Positions 42,296-51,667 of a stretch of DNA of 64,000 nucleotides are shown piece by piece. The translations under genes and the position numbers were made by a program. Location of the stretch: NCBI RefSeq assembly GCF_036182465.1, contig NZ_CP108081.1, forward strand, positions 7,502,001 to 7,566,000. The letters run 5' to 3'. This stretch comes from Streptomyces sp. NBC_00258 (lineage in GTDB: Bacteria; Actinomycetota; Actinomycetes; Streptomycetales; Streptomycetaceae). The notes beneath the pieces were generated by a model that saw nothing but the letters and a program-made list of their open reading frames with translations, did not search any database and was not told the DNA's origin. Numbering within the stretch: position 1 is the stretch's first letter; the number at the start of each line of letters is the position of its first letter.

Positions 42296-44701
42296 CTACG
42301 GGAAGCCGCCGAAGTTCGTCCCCGCGACTCCGCCGTCGTCCCCTGTTCCGTCCGTCGTGCCGCCGTCCGTCGTCCCGCCGTCGGTGGTGCCGCCCGAGTC
42401 GCCGGTGCCGCCCGTGGGGAAGCCGGTGCCGCCACCCGTCGCCGCGCCCCCGTCGGCCGTCCCGCCGTCGCCCGTGGTGCCGCCGTCGGTCGTCGTCCCG
42501 CCGTCGCCGGTGGTGCCGCCGTCCGTGGTGGTACCGCCGTTGGTCTGGCCCTCGGTCGCGGGGGTCTCCTCGCCGCCGGTGGTCGTGCCGCCGTTGTCCT
42601 GCCCGGCGTCCGTGCCCGGCTGGTCCTCGTCGGGGTCGGCCGGCGGCAGTTGCTGCTCCTCCGCGCCGTCCTGGAGCCGCAGGTCGAACTCCTGGGCGGA
42701 GGTGCCCTTCAGGGCGGCCTTCGTGTACTGGGCCCAGATCTGCGCCGGGTAGCCGCCGCCGTTGATGCGGGGCTGCCCGAGCGCCCCGTACAGCGGCTTG
42801 TGCGCGCCCGTGTCGGGGTCCTGGCCCATGATGGCGACGACCGTGGCGAGGTTCGGGGTGTAGCCCGCGAACCAGGCCGCCTGGTCCTCCTCCGCGGTGC
42901 CGGTCTTGCCCGCCGCGGGCCGTCCGGCGGCCTGCGCGGCCGTGCCGGTGCCGCCGTCGACGACGCTCTGCAGGATGGAGGTCGTGGTGTCGGCGGCCTC
43001 GCGGCTCACCGCCTGCCAGGTCTTGCGCTCGGGCAGGTCCACCACGTCCGCGCCGTCCTTGGTGATCTTCTCGATCATCGTGTACGTGCCGCGCTTGCCG
43101 TGGTTGGCGAGGGTCGCGTACGCCTCCGCCATGTCTAGGACGCTGGCCGTGGCCGGGCCGAGCGCGATCGACGGGGACGCCGTCAGGTCGGGGGTGTCGG
43201 ACGGGATGCCGAGGCCGACGGCCGTCTTCTCGACCTTCTCCGGATCGACGTCCACGGCCATCTGCGCGTACACGGAGTTCACGGACTTGTCCGTGGCGGT
43301 GCGGACCGAGATCTGCCCGTACGAGACCTGGTCCTCGTTCTCCGGGGCGTACGTGCCGCCCTCCCAGCCCTGTACGGGGCGCTTGTTGGTGCCGTCGTAG
43401 ACGGTGTTCGGGGTGATCGTGCGGCCGTCCTGCGTGGTCGAGTCGTTCTGCACGGCCGCGGTGAACACGAACGGCTTGAAGGTGGAGCCGACCTGGTAGT
43501 CCCGGCGGGTCGCGTTGTTGTAGTACTGCTTCGTGTAGTCGATGCCGCCGTACATCGCGAGGACCCTGCCGGTCTTCGGGTCGATGGAGGCGCCGCCCGC
43601 GCGGACGTAGTTGTCGACCTTGCGGTCCTTCTTGTCGAGCTTCTCCATCACCTGGTCGTTCACGGCCTTCACGAAGGCGTCCTGCTTGGGCTTCTGCAGG
43701 GTGGTCGTGATGCGGTAGCCGCCGGCGTTCAGTTCGTCCTCGCCGAGGATCTTGTTGTCGGTCAGGTAGTCGTTCACGGCCTTGACGATGTAGCCGCGCT
43801 GTCCGGACATGCCTGCCGCGATCACCGTCTGCTTGGGCTCGGGGAACTTGACGCCCGAGCGCTCCGACGCGGTGATCCACTTCTTCTTGACCATGCCGTC
43901 GAGTACGTAGTTCCAGCGGGCCAGCGCCGCGGGCTTGTTCTCGGGGTGGGCCACGACGTCGAACTCGCTCGGCGCGTTCAGCAGCGATGCCAGGTACGCG
44001 CCCTGGCCGACCGTCAGGTCCTTGGCGTCGACGCCGTAGTAGGCCTGGGCGGCGGCCTGGATGCCGTAGGCGTTGCGGCCGAAGTAGCTCGTGTTGAGGT
44101 AGCCCTCCAGGATGTCGTCCTTGCTCTTCTCGCGGTCCAGCTTGATCGCGATGAAGAACTCCTTCGCCTTCCGGGTGACCGTCTGCTCCTGGGCCAGGTA
44201 GTAGTTCTTCACGTACTGTTGGGTGATCGTCGAGCCGGACTGCTTGCCCTTGCCTGTGGCGGTGTTCCAGCCGGCGCGGAGCATCGCCTTGGGGTCGATC
44301 GCCGACTCGCTGTAGAAGTCGCGGTCCTCGGCGGCCAGCACCGCGTGCTGGGCGTCCTTGGAGATCAGCGCCAGGGTCACGTTCTCCCGGTTGACCTCGC
44401 CGTCACGGGCGAGCTGGCTGCCGTCCGAGTACAGATAGACGTTGCTCTGCTTCATCGCCGCCGAGTTCGCGGCCGGGATCTTCACCAGGTAGTAGCCGAG
44501 TGCGAACGCGCCGATGAGCAGCAGGAGCCCGGTGAGGACCGTGCCGAGCACCATCCGCCAGGTCGGGATCAGGCGTCGCCATCCGGTGCGTTTCCGCTTG
44601 GGCTTCCTGCCGGGTGTCCCGGGTGCCGCCGCGGTGGCGGGTCCCGGTTCCCTCGGTGCCCAGCCCTCGCTCGGCTGCTGCGGCTGCGGCTGGTCGTTCA
44701 T
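42296..44701 (-). CDS. Class A bifunctional penicillin-binding protein
   Basis: An 801-aa protein. Residues 1-40 are cytoplasmic, 50-72 a membrane anchor. The glycosyltransferase 51 domain has catalytic Glu125 in AAEDRDFY and a conserved STITQQYVKN region; the transpeptidase has Ser406 in GSTFKPF, Ser473-Val-Asn475 and Lys599-Thr-Gly-Thr. It polymerises and cross-links peptidoglycan. The final about 95 residues are Thr/Gly/Asp repeats (GGTTTDGGTTGDGGTTTDGG) outside the cell. Divergent from the ABC-2 operon. Confidence 0.95.
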   Translation of the reverse strand: MNDQPQPQQPSEGWAPREPGPATAAAPGTPGRKPKRKRTGWRRLIPTWRMVLGTVLTGLLLLIGAFALGYYLVKIPAANSAAMKQSNVYLYSDGSQLARDGEVNRENVTLALISKDAQHAVLAAEDRDFYSESAIDPKAMLRAGWNTATGKGKQSGSTITQQYVKNYYLAQEQTVTRKAKEFFIAIKLDREKSKDDILEGYLNTSYFGRNAYGIQAAAQAYYGVDAKDLTVGQGAYLASLLNAPSEFDVVAHPENKPAALARWNYVLDGMVKKKWITASERSGVKFPEPKQTVIAAGMSGQRGYIVKAVNDYLTDNKILGEDELNAGGYRITTTLQKPKQDAFVKAVNDQVMEKLDKKDRKVDNYVRAGGASIDPKTGRVLAMYGGIDYTKQYYNNATRRDYQVGSTFKPFVFTAAVQNDSTTQDGRTITPNTVYDGTNKRPVQGWEGGTYAPENEDQVSYGQISVRTATDKSVNSVYAQMAVDVDPEKVEKTAVGLGIPSDTPDLTASPSIALGPATASVLDMAEAYATLANHGKRGTYTMIEKITKDGADVVDLPERKTWQAVSREAADTTTSILQSVVDGGTGTAAQAAGRPAAGKTGTAEEDQAAWFAGYTPNLATVVAIMGQDPDTGAHKPLYGALGQPRINGGGYPAQIWAQYTKAALKGTSAQEFDLRLQDGAEEQQLPPADPDEDQPGTDAGQDNGGTTTGGEETPATEGQTNGGTTTDGGTTGDGGTTTDGGTTGDGGTADGGAATGGGTGFPTGGTGDSGGTTDGGTTDGGTTDGTGDDGGVAGTNFGGFP

Positions 44702-44900
44702 GTTGTGCCGGACTCCCGTTTCGCGTCATACGTCTCGTACGCCCTCGTACGCCTTGTGCGCCCCTCCTTGAAGACTGTCGCACCCGGCGATTCGTTCCCG
44801 GCACGTGGCACGCGTCCCGTGGAGAAAATGCGTGGCACGCGATACGGCCCCGGGACTAGGCTCCTGCGCTTTGGCTCGGATCGGCCGAAGGGGGCCCGAC

Positions 44901-45710
44901 GTGGGGACATGGCGGTTGTACGCGGCCGTCGCGGTGGGCGCGTTCCGGCGGTACGCGACCTATCGGGTGGCCACCGCCGCGGGCGTGTTCACCAACACCG
45001 TCTTCGGGCTGATCCTGGCGTACACGTACATCGCGCTGTGGGACGAAAGGCCTGGCCTCGGCGGGTACGACCAGTCCCAGGCGGTGACGTACGTGTGGCT
45101 CGGGCAGGGGCTGCTCGCGGCGGTCGCGGTGATCGGCGGCGGCTTCGAGGACGAGATGATCGAGAGAATCCGTACGGGTGACATCGCGATCGACCTGTAC
45201 CGGCCCGTGGACCTTCAGATGTGGTGGCTGGCGGCCGACGGAGGGCGGGCCGCGTTCCAGTTGGTGGGGCGTGGTGTGGTGCCGATGGCGTTCGGGGGGC
45301 TCGTGTTCCATCTCGCGCTTCCGGCCGATGCCGGGACCTGGCTGGCGTTCCTCGTCGCGGTCGTCCTCGGCCTCCTGGTGAGTTTCGCGATCCGCTATCT
45401 CGTGGCGCTGCTGGCGTTCTGGTTCATGGACGGGGCGGGAGTGCAGCAGCTGGCCGTGCTCGCGGGGATCTTCTTCTCCGGGATGACGCTGCCGCTGAAC
45501 GTCTTCCCGGGAGCCCTCGGCGAGCTGGCCCGGGCGCTGCCCTGGTCGTCGCTGCTCCAGGCCCCGGCGGATGTGCTGCTCGGCGAGCGCACCGGCTTCG
45601 CGCTGTGGCGCACGTACGCCTTCCAGGCCGCCTGGGCCGTCGGGCTGCTCGCGGTGGGCCGCCTGGTCCAGTCGGCGGCGACACGCAGGGTGGTGGTCCA
45701 GGGTGGCTGA
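44901..45710 (+). CDS. ABC-2-type exporter permease (first)
   Basis: A 269-aa protein from GTG 44901, with GGGGGCCCG upstream; the ORF runs back to 44805 without support. Six predicted helices. The sequence AVAVGAFRRYATYRVATAAGVFTNTVFGLILAYTYIALW matches the DUF990-like/COG4587 exporter permease family that occurs with a second permease and an ATPase. All three are adjacent here and overlap or nearly overlap, so they form one transporter. Substrate unknown; viologen-type compounds are exported by some family members. Confidence 0.85.
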   Translation: MGTWRLYAAVAVGAFRRYATYRVATAAGVFTNTVFGLILAYTYIALWDERPGLGGYDQSQAVTYVWLGQGLLAAVAVIGGGFEDEMIERIRTGDIAIDLYRPVDLQMWWLAADGGRAAFQLVGRGVVPMAFGGLVFHLALPADAGTWLAFLVAVVLGLLVSFAIRYLVALLAFWFMDGAGVQQLAVLAGIFFSGMTLPLNVFPGALGELARALPWSSLLQAPADVLLGERTGFALWRTYAFQAAWAVGLLAVGRLVQSAATRRVVVQGG

Positions 45711-46575
45711 CCTTCAGGCTCAGGAGAGGCACGACGCGCACCGGGGCTTCCCGCCGACCGGTCGCTCGCGGGTGGTGGACGGGCTGCGGGCCTACCGGCT
45801 GATCGCCTGGATGTGGATCCGCTCGACGATGGCGTACCGCGCGTCCTTCGCGATGACGGTCTTCGGCAACTTCGCGGGGACCGCCCTCGACTTCGTGGCG
45901 ATCCTGCTGATGTTCTCGCGGGTCGACGAGCTCGGCGGCTACTCGCTGGGCGAGGTGGCGTTCCTGTACGGGCTGTCGAGCGCCGCGTTCGGTCTCACCG
46001 ATCTGGCGCTGGGCTCGGTGGACCGGCTCGGGCAGCGGGTGCGCGACGGCACGCTCGACACGCTGCTGGTGCGGCCCGCGCCGGTGCTCGCACAGGTCGC
46101 CGCGGACCGGTTCGCGCTGCGCCGGCTGGGCCGGATCACGCAGGGGCTGCTGGTCCTCGGGTACGCGCTCTTCGTGGTCGACATCTCCTGGACGCCGCTG
46201 AAGGTGCTGATGATGCCGGTGATGGTGGTCAGCGGGGCCGCCATCTTCGCGTCGGTGTTCGTGGCGGGCGCGGCCTTCCAGTTCGTGGCGCAGGACGCGT
46301 CCCAGGTGCAGAACTCCTTCACGTACGGCGGCACCACGCTGCTGCAGTATCCGCCGACGGTCTTCGCGAAGGACCTGGTGCGCGGGGTGACGTTCGTGCT
46401 GCCGCTGGCCTTCGTCAACTGGGTGCCCGCGCTGTACGTGCTGGGCCTGCCGTACCCGCTCGACCTGCCCGAGTGGGTCGCGTTCCTGTCGCCGCCGGTG
46501 GCGGTGGTCTGCTGCGCGCTCTCGGGGTTCGCCTGGCGCGCGGGTCTTCGTTCGTACCGGAGCACGGGGAGTTAG
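45703..46575 (+). CDS. ABC-2-type exporter permease (second)
   Basis: A 290-aa partner permease with about six helices. The GTG start at 45703 overlaps the upstream stop by 8 bases, indicating coupled translation. After a soluble tail of about 20 residues the stretch SRVVDGLRAYRLIAWMWIRSTMAYRASFAMTVFGNFAGTALDFVAILLMFSRVDELGGYSLGEVAFLYG is typical of COG3694-type permeases. Confidence 0.85.
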   Translation: MADLQAQERHDAHRGFPPTGRSRVVDGLRAYRLIAWMWIRSTMAYRASFAMTVFGNFAGTALDFVAILLMFSRVDELGGYSLGEVAFLYGLSSAAFGLTDLALGSVDRLGQRVRDGTLDTLLVRPAPVLAQVAADRFALRRLGRITQGLLVLGYALFVVDISWTPLKVLMMPVMVVSGAAIFASVFVAGAAFQFVAQDASQVQNSFTYGGTTLLQYPPTVFAKDLVRGVTFVLPLAFVNWVPALYVLGLPYPLDLPEWVAFLSPPVAVVCCALSGFAWRAGLRSYRSTGS

Positions 46576-46581
46576 CCGCAC

Positions 46582-47583
46582 ATGGACACGCAGACGGACT
46601 TCGGCCACGCCGATGACCACGCCGACGACTTCATTCGCCTCGACCGCGTCGAGAAGGTCTTCGACGTACGCAAGAAGACCGGCTTCATGCGCAGTGAGCG
46701 GCGGCAGGTGCGGGCGGTCGACTCGATCTCCTTCACCGTGGCGCGCGGCGAGATGGTCGGCTACATCGGGCCGAACGGCGCGGGCAAGTCGACCACCATC
46801 AAGATGCTCACCGGCATCCTCACCCCGAGCGGCGGACGGCTCCGCGTGGCGGGTATCGATCCGTCCCGCGAGCGCACGCGGCTCGCGCAGCGCATCGGGG
46901 TGGTGTTCGGGCAGCGGACGACCCTGTGGTGGGACCTCCCGCTGATCGACTCGTACCGGCTGATGCACCGTATGTACCGGATCCCGGACGCGCGGTACGT
47001 CGAGAACCTCGACCGGTGCGTCGAACTCCTCGAACTGGGCGAGCTGTTGGACGTGCCCGTACGGCAGCTGTCGCTCGGGCAGCGGATGCGCGGGGACATC
47101 GCGGCGGCCCTGCTGCACGACCCGGAGGTGCTGTACCTGGACGAGCCGACGATCGGGCTCGACGTGATCAGCAAGGCGAAGGTGCGGGAGTTTCTGCGGC
47201 ACCTCAACGCCGAGCAGGGCACCACCGTCCTGCTCACCACCCACGATCTCACCGACATCGAGCAGCTGTGCCGGCGCGTGATGGTCATCGACCACGGGCG
47301 TCTGATGTACGACGGTCCGCTGACCGGGCTGCACGAGATCGGTGAGAGCGAGCGGACGCTCGTGGTGGACCTGGAGCGTGAACTCCCGCCCATCGAGGTC
47401 GAGTCGGCGCGGGTGGTGAAGGTCGAGGGGCCCCGGCAGTGGCTCGCGTTCCCGGCGGCGGAGTCGGCGGCGCCGCTCGTGGCGCGGATCGCCGCCGCGT
47501 ATCCGCTGGTGGACCTGTCGGTACGCGAGCCGGACATCGAGGCGGTCATCAGCCGCATGTACGAGGAGAAGGCAACCTCGTAG
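46582..47583 (+). CDS. ABC exporter ATPase
   Basis: A 333-aa ATPase (COG4586-like). Walker A GPNGAGKST (63-71), signature LSLGQRMRGD, Walker B VLYLDEPTIGLD, H-loop TTHDLTDIEQL. The C-terminal domain is about 75 residues beyond the ABC fold. It starts 6 bases after the second permease and completes the three-gene exporter. The DUF1707 gene follows 10 bases later. Confidence 0.93.
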   Translation: MDTQTDFGHADDHADDFIRLDRVEKVFDVRKKTGFMRSERRQVRAVDSISFTVARGEMVGYIGPNGAGKSTTIKMLTGILTPSGGRLRVAGIDPSRERTRLAQRIGVVFGQRTTLWWDLPLIDSYRLMHRMYRIPDARYVENLDRCVELLELGELLDVPVRQLSLGQRMRGDIAAALLHDPEVLYLDEPTIGLDVISKAKVREFLRHLNAEQGTTVLLTTHDLTDIEQLCRRVMVIDHGRLMYDGPLTGLHEIGESERTLVVDLERELPPIEVESARVVKVEGPRQWLAFPAAESAAPLVARIAAAYPLVDLSVREPDIEAVISRMYEEKATS

Positions 47584-47593
47584 GCTTCTGCCC

Positions 47594-48481
47594 ATGACGG
47601 ACGAACTCCCCGACGGGCTTCCCGAGCTGCGAGCCTCCGACGCCGACCGCGAGCAGGTCGCCGAAGTGCTGAGGGACGCCCTCGCGGAGGGCCGCCTCGA
47701 CATGGAGGAGTTCGAGGAGCGTCTGGAGGCCACGTACAAGGCCCGTACGTACAAGGAGCTGGCGCCCATCACGCGGGATCTGCCCGCGCCCGGGGTGACT
47801 CCTCCCGCTCCCACCGTGTCCATGGTCAAGCAGCCCGCGGGGGCGGGTGGCTGGGCGGGCCGCATCGTCGGCGGTGACGGTTCGTCCCGGTGGGGTGTCG
47901 CGGTCCTGGGCGGGTTCGAGCGCAAGGGGCGCTGGACCATGCCGAAGCGGTTCAACTCCTTCGCGTTCTGGGGCGGTGGCGTCATCGACCTGCGCGAGGC
48001 GAACTTCGCCGACGGCGAGGTCGTCGTCAACTGCGTCGCGATCATGGGCGGGATGAGCGTGATCGTGCCGCCCGGTGTCGAGGTCGTCGTCCGCGGCATC
48101 GGCGTCATGGGCGGCTTCGACCACCGCGAGGAGGGTGTCGAGGGCGACCCCGGCGCCCCGCGTGTCGTCGTCACCGGGTTCGCCTTCTGGGGCGGTGTCG
48201 GTGTCGAACGCAAGGTGACCAAGGCCGAGCGGCTCCGCCAGAAGGAGGAACGACGGCTGGAGAAGCTGGAGCGGAAGGCCGCGAGGCAGGAGGAGTTGGA
48301 GGAGTCCCGGCGCCGGGCCCTGGAGGGCACCGGCTCCTTGGACCACCGGGGCTCGCTGGATGATGCGCGGTCCATTCACCGGGCCGCGATGGAGCAGCAC
48401 CGTGAGCTGATGCGGGAGCATCGGGAGGCTCGGCGGGAGGAACGTCGTGAGCGGCGGGACGAGCGGCGGGACCGGGACTGA
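47594..48481 (+). CDS. DUF1707 protein with cell-wall-response-like domain
   Basis: A 295-aa protein. N-terminal DUF1707 (LRASDADREQVAEVLRDALAEGRLDMEEFEERLEATYKARTYKEL), then a region of beta strands with GGGVIDLREANFADGEVVVNCVAIMGGMSVIVPPGVEVVVRGIGVMGGF, typical of DUF2154/LiaF-like domains. The last about 85 residues form a highly charged Arg/Glu coiled coil (MREHREARREERRERRDERR). It follows the exporter operon by 10 bases, so it may sense envelope state in connection with it. Function is inferred. Confidence 0.85.
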   Translation: MTDELPDGLPELRASDADREQVAEVLRDALAEGRLDMEEFEERLEATYKARTYKELAPITRDLPAPGVTPPAPTVSMVKQPAGAGGWAGRIVGGDGSSRWGVAVLGGFERKGRWTMPKRFNSFAFWGGGVIDLREANFADGEVVVNCVAIMGGMSVIVPPGVEVVVRGIGVMGGFDHREEGVEGDPGAPRVVVTGFAFWGGVGVERKVTKAERLRQKEERRLEKLERKAARQEELEESRRRALEGTGSLDHRGSLDDARSIHRAAMEQHRELMREHREARREERRERRDERRDRD

Positions 48482-48494
48482 GCCCGGGCCCGAG

Positions 48495-48577
48495 CGCTCC
48501 CGCAGGTAGTGCCGTGCAGCGCGGGCCGGATGTGGCCTGTCGCGCGGTTCTCCGCGCCCCTGGAGGGGCGCAGCCCC
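48495..48577. repeat. Dispersed GCGCAGTTCCCC-type repeat, long form
   Basis: An about 83-bp unit (CGCTCCCGCAGGT ... CGGATGTGGCCTGTCGCGC ... CGCGCCCCTGG) followed by GCGCCCCT-gg-AGGGGCGC. A second long copy lies at 51501-51584. Confidence 0.8.
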
Positions 48578-48578
48578 G

Positions 48579-49895
48579 TCACAGCTCGGCCGGGACCGAG
48601 CCCTTCAGGTCGTTCAGGTCGAAGACCTCCGCCATGCGCTTGTAGCCCTTGTCGCTGGGGTGGAGGTGGTCGCCCGAGTCGTAGTCGGAGCGGAGGCGGC
48701 GGGGGTTGTAGGGGTCGCGGAGTGCCTTGTCGAAGTCGACGTAGGCGTCGTAGACCTTGCCGGCGCGGATCTGGGCGTTGACGGCCTGACGGGTGTCCTC
48801 CAGGTGCGGGCGGTAGCCGCGGTGGCCCTGGAAGGGCATGAGCGTGGCCCCGACGACCCGCAGGCCGCGGGCGTGGGCCAGGCGCTTCAGTTCCCGCAGC
48901 CCGGCGGTGATCTTGTTCGCGTCGGTCTGCTGGGGCGTACGGAGGATGTCGTTGACGCCGAGGGCGACCACGACCGCCCTGACGTTCGTACGGCCGAGCA
49001 CGTCACGGTTGAAGCGGATCAGACCGCTCGGGTTCTCGGCGGGCCGGCCGAGGCCGCTGCCGAGGACACGGTTTCCGCTGATGCCCTGGTTGACGACGCT
49101 GTAGCGGGGCCCGTCCGAGTTGTCGCGCAGCCGGTCGGCGAGGACGTCCGTCCAGCGCCGGTTCTGGCCCACGGACGAGGTCGAGCCGTCGGTGAGCGAG
49201 TCGCCGATGACGACGACCGTGCCGTCGGACTCGTTGCTCAGCACGTCCAGCGCGGTCACATAGCGCCAGTACGGCGTCTGCCCGGTGTACGCGGTGCCGG
49301 TCACGTCCTCCGTGAGGTCACCCTCGGCGGTGTACGAGATCTGCCGTGCCTGCGGGTGGATGGTGACGGGCCCCGACGGGGTCGGCGAGTACGTCGTCAC
49401 CAGCACGTCCGTGTCGTGCGGGACGAGCAGGCGTACGGCGTCGCTGACCACCTGCTGCCCGGCCGGCACGACCACCGACGGGCTGCCGCGGAAGGTGAGG
49501 CGGCGCATGCTGCCGGCAGCGGCGGCGGGGTTGTTCGCGGCGGCCGCGACGGCGACCGAGGCGTGCGTGATGCTGAGCGGCTGCTGTCCGTAGAGGTTGG
49601 ACAGGGTGATCCGGGCCGCGGTGCCGCCGATGCCGACATGCACCACGTTGCGTACCGAACGGCCCGCCATTCCGTTGGCCTCGGTGCCGGGCTCCGCTCC
49701 GGACGGGGACGCCGACCAGGCGCCGACCCAGGTGCCGACGGACGCGGGGGCCGCCGAGTTGTGTGGCGTACCGCCGCCCACGAGCGGCTTCTCCTCGCCG
49801 TCGTCGGCTGCGACCCCGACGTATATGGCGGCTGAGATGACCACGACTACGGCGACGATCGCGGCCAGCAAGGCATAACCGTGACGCTTGGTCAT
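48579..49895 (-). CDS. Secreted/membrane-anchored SGNH (GDSL) hydrolase
   Basis: A 438-aa protein from ATG 49895 (MTKRHGYALLAAIVAVVVVISAAIYVGVA; signal anchor). The SGNH blocks are GDSLTDG (Ser233), the GSG/GN block in NQGISGNRVLGSG, GVNDIL and DHLHPSD (catalytic Asp/His). A beta-rich segment of about 170 residues precedes the catalytic domain. Likely an extracellular esterase or lipase; substrate not predictable. Divergent from the DUF445 gene; followed by a repeat with a hairpin. Confidence 0.9.
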   Translation of the reverse strand: MTKRHGYALLAAIVAVVVVISAAIYVGVAADDGEEKPLVGGGTPHNSAAPASVGTWVGAWSASPSGAEPGTEANGMAGRSVRNVVHVGIGGTAARITLSNLYGQQPLSITHASVAVAAAANNPAAAAGSMRRLTFRGSPSVVVPAGQQVVSDAVRLLVPHDTDVLVTTYSPTPSGPVTIHPQARQISYTAEGDLTEDVTGTAYTGQTPYWRYVTALDVLSNESDGTVVVIGDSLTDGSTSSVGQNRRWTDVLADRLRDNSDGPRYSVVNQGISGNRVLGSGLGRPAENPSGLIRFNRDVLGRTNVRAVVVALGVNDILRTPQQTDANKITAGLRELKRLAHARGLRVVGATLMPFQGHRGYRPHLEDTRQAVNAQIRAGKVYDAYVDFDKALRDPYNPRRLRSDYDSGDHLHPSDKGYKRMAEVFDLNDLKGSVPAEL

Positions 49896-50116
49896 GCGGT
49901 GCAAGTCTCCTCGGGCAGTGGGAGCCCGAGGCTCCGATGTGATGACCCCATGATGAGGCATGGCGTGGGGGGAAGCAGACAGGGCCCCCATTGCCCCCGC
50001 CGCCCGTATCCGATTTTTCTGGCCCCGCCCGGCAAGACGCCGGGAACTCCTGTTCCGTTCCAGTAGTCGGTCAGGTTGGGACAATGGGTGTGGGGGACAG
50101 GGAACGGGTGGAGCGG

Positions 50117-51478
50117 ATGGAAAGCACGAAAGCGGATCAAACGGATGAGGCAGGGCCCGAAGGGCAGCATGCCCGGCCCGGCGGTGTGGCGAACCGCACG
50201 GTGCCCGGGCGCGCGATGAACTCGTTCAGCCCCGCGGACGAGGAGAAGTTCCGCGGGGTGCGCCGGATGAAACTCACGGCGACGGGCCTGCTGTTGTTCG
50301 TCGCCGTCGTCTACGTACTGGCCAAGTGGGCCGGGAACTCCGGCGCGGGCGCCTGGACGGGCTATGTCGCGGCCGCCGCCGAGGCCGGCATGGTCGGCGC
50401 GCTCGCCGACTGGTTCGCCGTCACCGCGCTGTTCCGGCACCCCCTCGGCATCCCCATCCCGCACACCGCGATCATCCCCACCAAGAAGGACCAGCTCGGC
50501 GTCTCCCTGGGCGAGTTCGTCGGAGAGAACTTCCTCTCGCGGGACGTCGTACGGCAGCGGCTGCGCGCGGTCGGCATCGGCAGCCGCCTCGGCGCCTGGC
50601 TGGCCCATCCGGAGCACGCCGACCGGGTGACCGCGGAGCTGGCCACCGCCCTGCGCGGCGCCCTCGCCGTGCTGCGCGACTCGGACGTGCAGGCCGTCGT
50701 CGGCGAGGCCATCAACCGGCGGGCCGACGCCCAGGAGATCGCCCCCGGCATAGGGAAGATGCTGGAGAAGGTCGTCGCGGACGGCGGCCACCGGCGGGTG
50801 GTCGACCTGATCTGCGTACGAGCCCACGACTGGCTGGTCCTCCACAACGACCAGGTGATGGACGCCGTGCAGGGCGGCGCTCCCGGCTGGACCCCGCGGT
50901 TCGTCGACAAGCGGGTCGGCGAGCGCGTCTACAAGGAACTGCTGCGCTTCGTCACCGAGATGCGCGACATGCCCGCCCACCCCGCCCGCGGCGCGCTCGA
51001 CCGGTTCCTCACCGACTTCGCCTCCGACCTCCAGTCCGACACCGACACCCGCGCCCGGGTGGAGAACCTCAAGCGGGAGGTCCTCGGCCGCGGCGAGGTC
51101 CAGGACCTGATCGCGTCCGCCTGGTCCTCCGTACGGCAGATGATCGTGTCCGCGGCGGAGGACGAGCGCAGTGAACTGCGGCTGCGTGTGCGTGCCTCGC
51201 TGCTCTCGCTCGGTGCGCGCATGGCCACCGACGCGAAGCTCCAGGCCAAGGTCGACGGCTGGGTCGAGGGGGCCGCGGTGTACGTCGTCACGACGTACCG
51301 GGACGAGATCACCTCGCTCATCACGGACACGGTCGCGGGCTGGGACGCCGAGCACACCTCGAAGAAGATCGAGGCGCATATCGGGCGTGACCTGCAGTTC
51401 ATCCGGATCAACGGCACGGTGGTTGGCTCGCTGGCGGGCCTTCTGATTTTTGCGGTGTCGCGGGCGCTAGGGGCGTGA
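50117..51478 (+). CDS. DUF445-family membrane protein
   Basis: A 453-aa protein from ATG 50117 (GGAGCGG upstream). A cytoplasmic tail of about 55 residues, then two membrane helices; GYVAAAAEAGMVGALADWFAVTALFRHPLGIPIPHTAIIP is the DUF445 signature. The middle is long and helical, and a final helix (TVVGSLAGLLIFAVSRAL) returns to the membrane. Function unknown. Confidence 0.88.
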   Translation: MESTKADQTDEAGPEGQHARPGGVANRTVPGRAMNSFSPADEEKFRGVRRMKLTATGLLLFVAVVYVLAKWAGNSGAGAWTGYVAAAAEAGMVGALADWFAVTALFRHPLGIPIPHTAIIPTKKDQLGVSLGEFVGENFLSRDVVRQRLRAVGIGSRLGAWLAHPEHADRVTAELATALRGALAVLRDSDVQAVVGEAINRRADAQEIAPGIGKMLEKVVADGGHRRVVDLICVRAHDWLVLHNDQVMDAVQGGAPGWTPRFVDKRVGERVYKELLRFVTEMRDMPAHPARGALDRFLTDFASDLQSDTDTRARVENLKREVLGRGEVQDLIASAWSSVRQMIVSAAEDERSELRLRVRASLLSLGARMATDAKLQAKVDGWVEGAAVYVVTTYRDEITSLITDTVAGWDAEHTSKKIEAHIGRDLQFIRINGTVVGSLAGLLIFAVSRALGA

Positions 51479-51500
51479 CCTCACCCTCGGGGGGATTGCC

Positions 51501-51584
51501 CGCTCCCGCAGGTTGTGTCGTATCTGCGGGTCGGATGTGGCTTGTCGCGCAGTTCCCCGCGCCCCTAAAAGGGGCGTAGCCCCC
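51501..51584. repeat. Dispersed GCGCAGTTCCCC-type repeat, long form
   Basis: Same about 83-bp unit as at 48495, with CGCCCCT-aaa-AGGGGCG hairpin at its end. Confidence 0.8.
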
Positions 51585-51667
51585 GCAGGGCAGCGTGAAA
51601 GGCGGCAGGTGAGAGGGGCGCGGATCTGGGGACTCGGGGACGTGTTCCGGAGTCTGAGGAGGGCGCC

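Noticed and set aside
45424..48375. 983-aa reading frame opposite the ABC exporter and DUF1707 genes
   Set aside because: Longest frame in the region but spans three well-supported plus-strand genes and has Ser/Arg/Pro-rich shadow composition.
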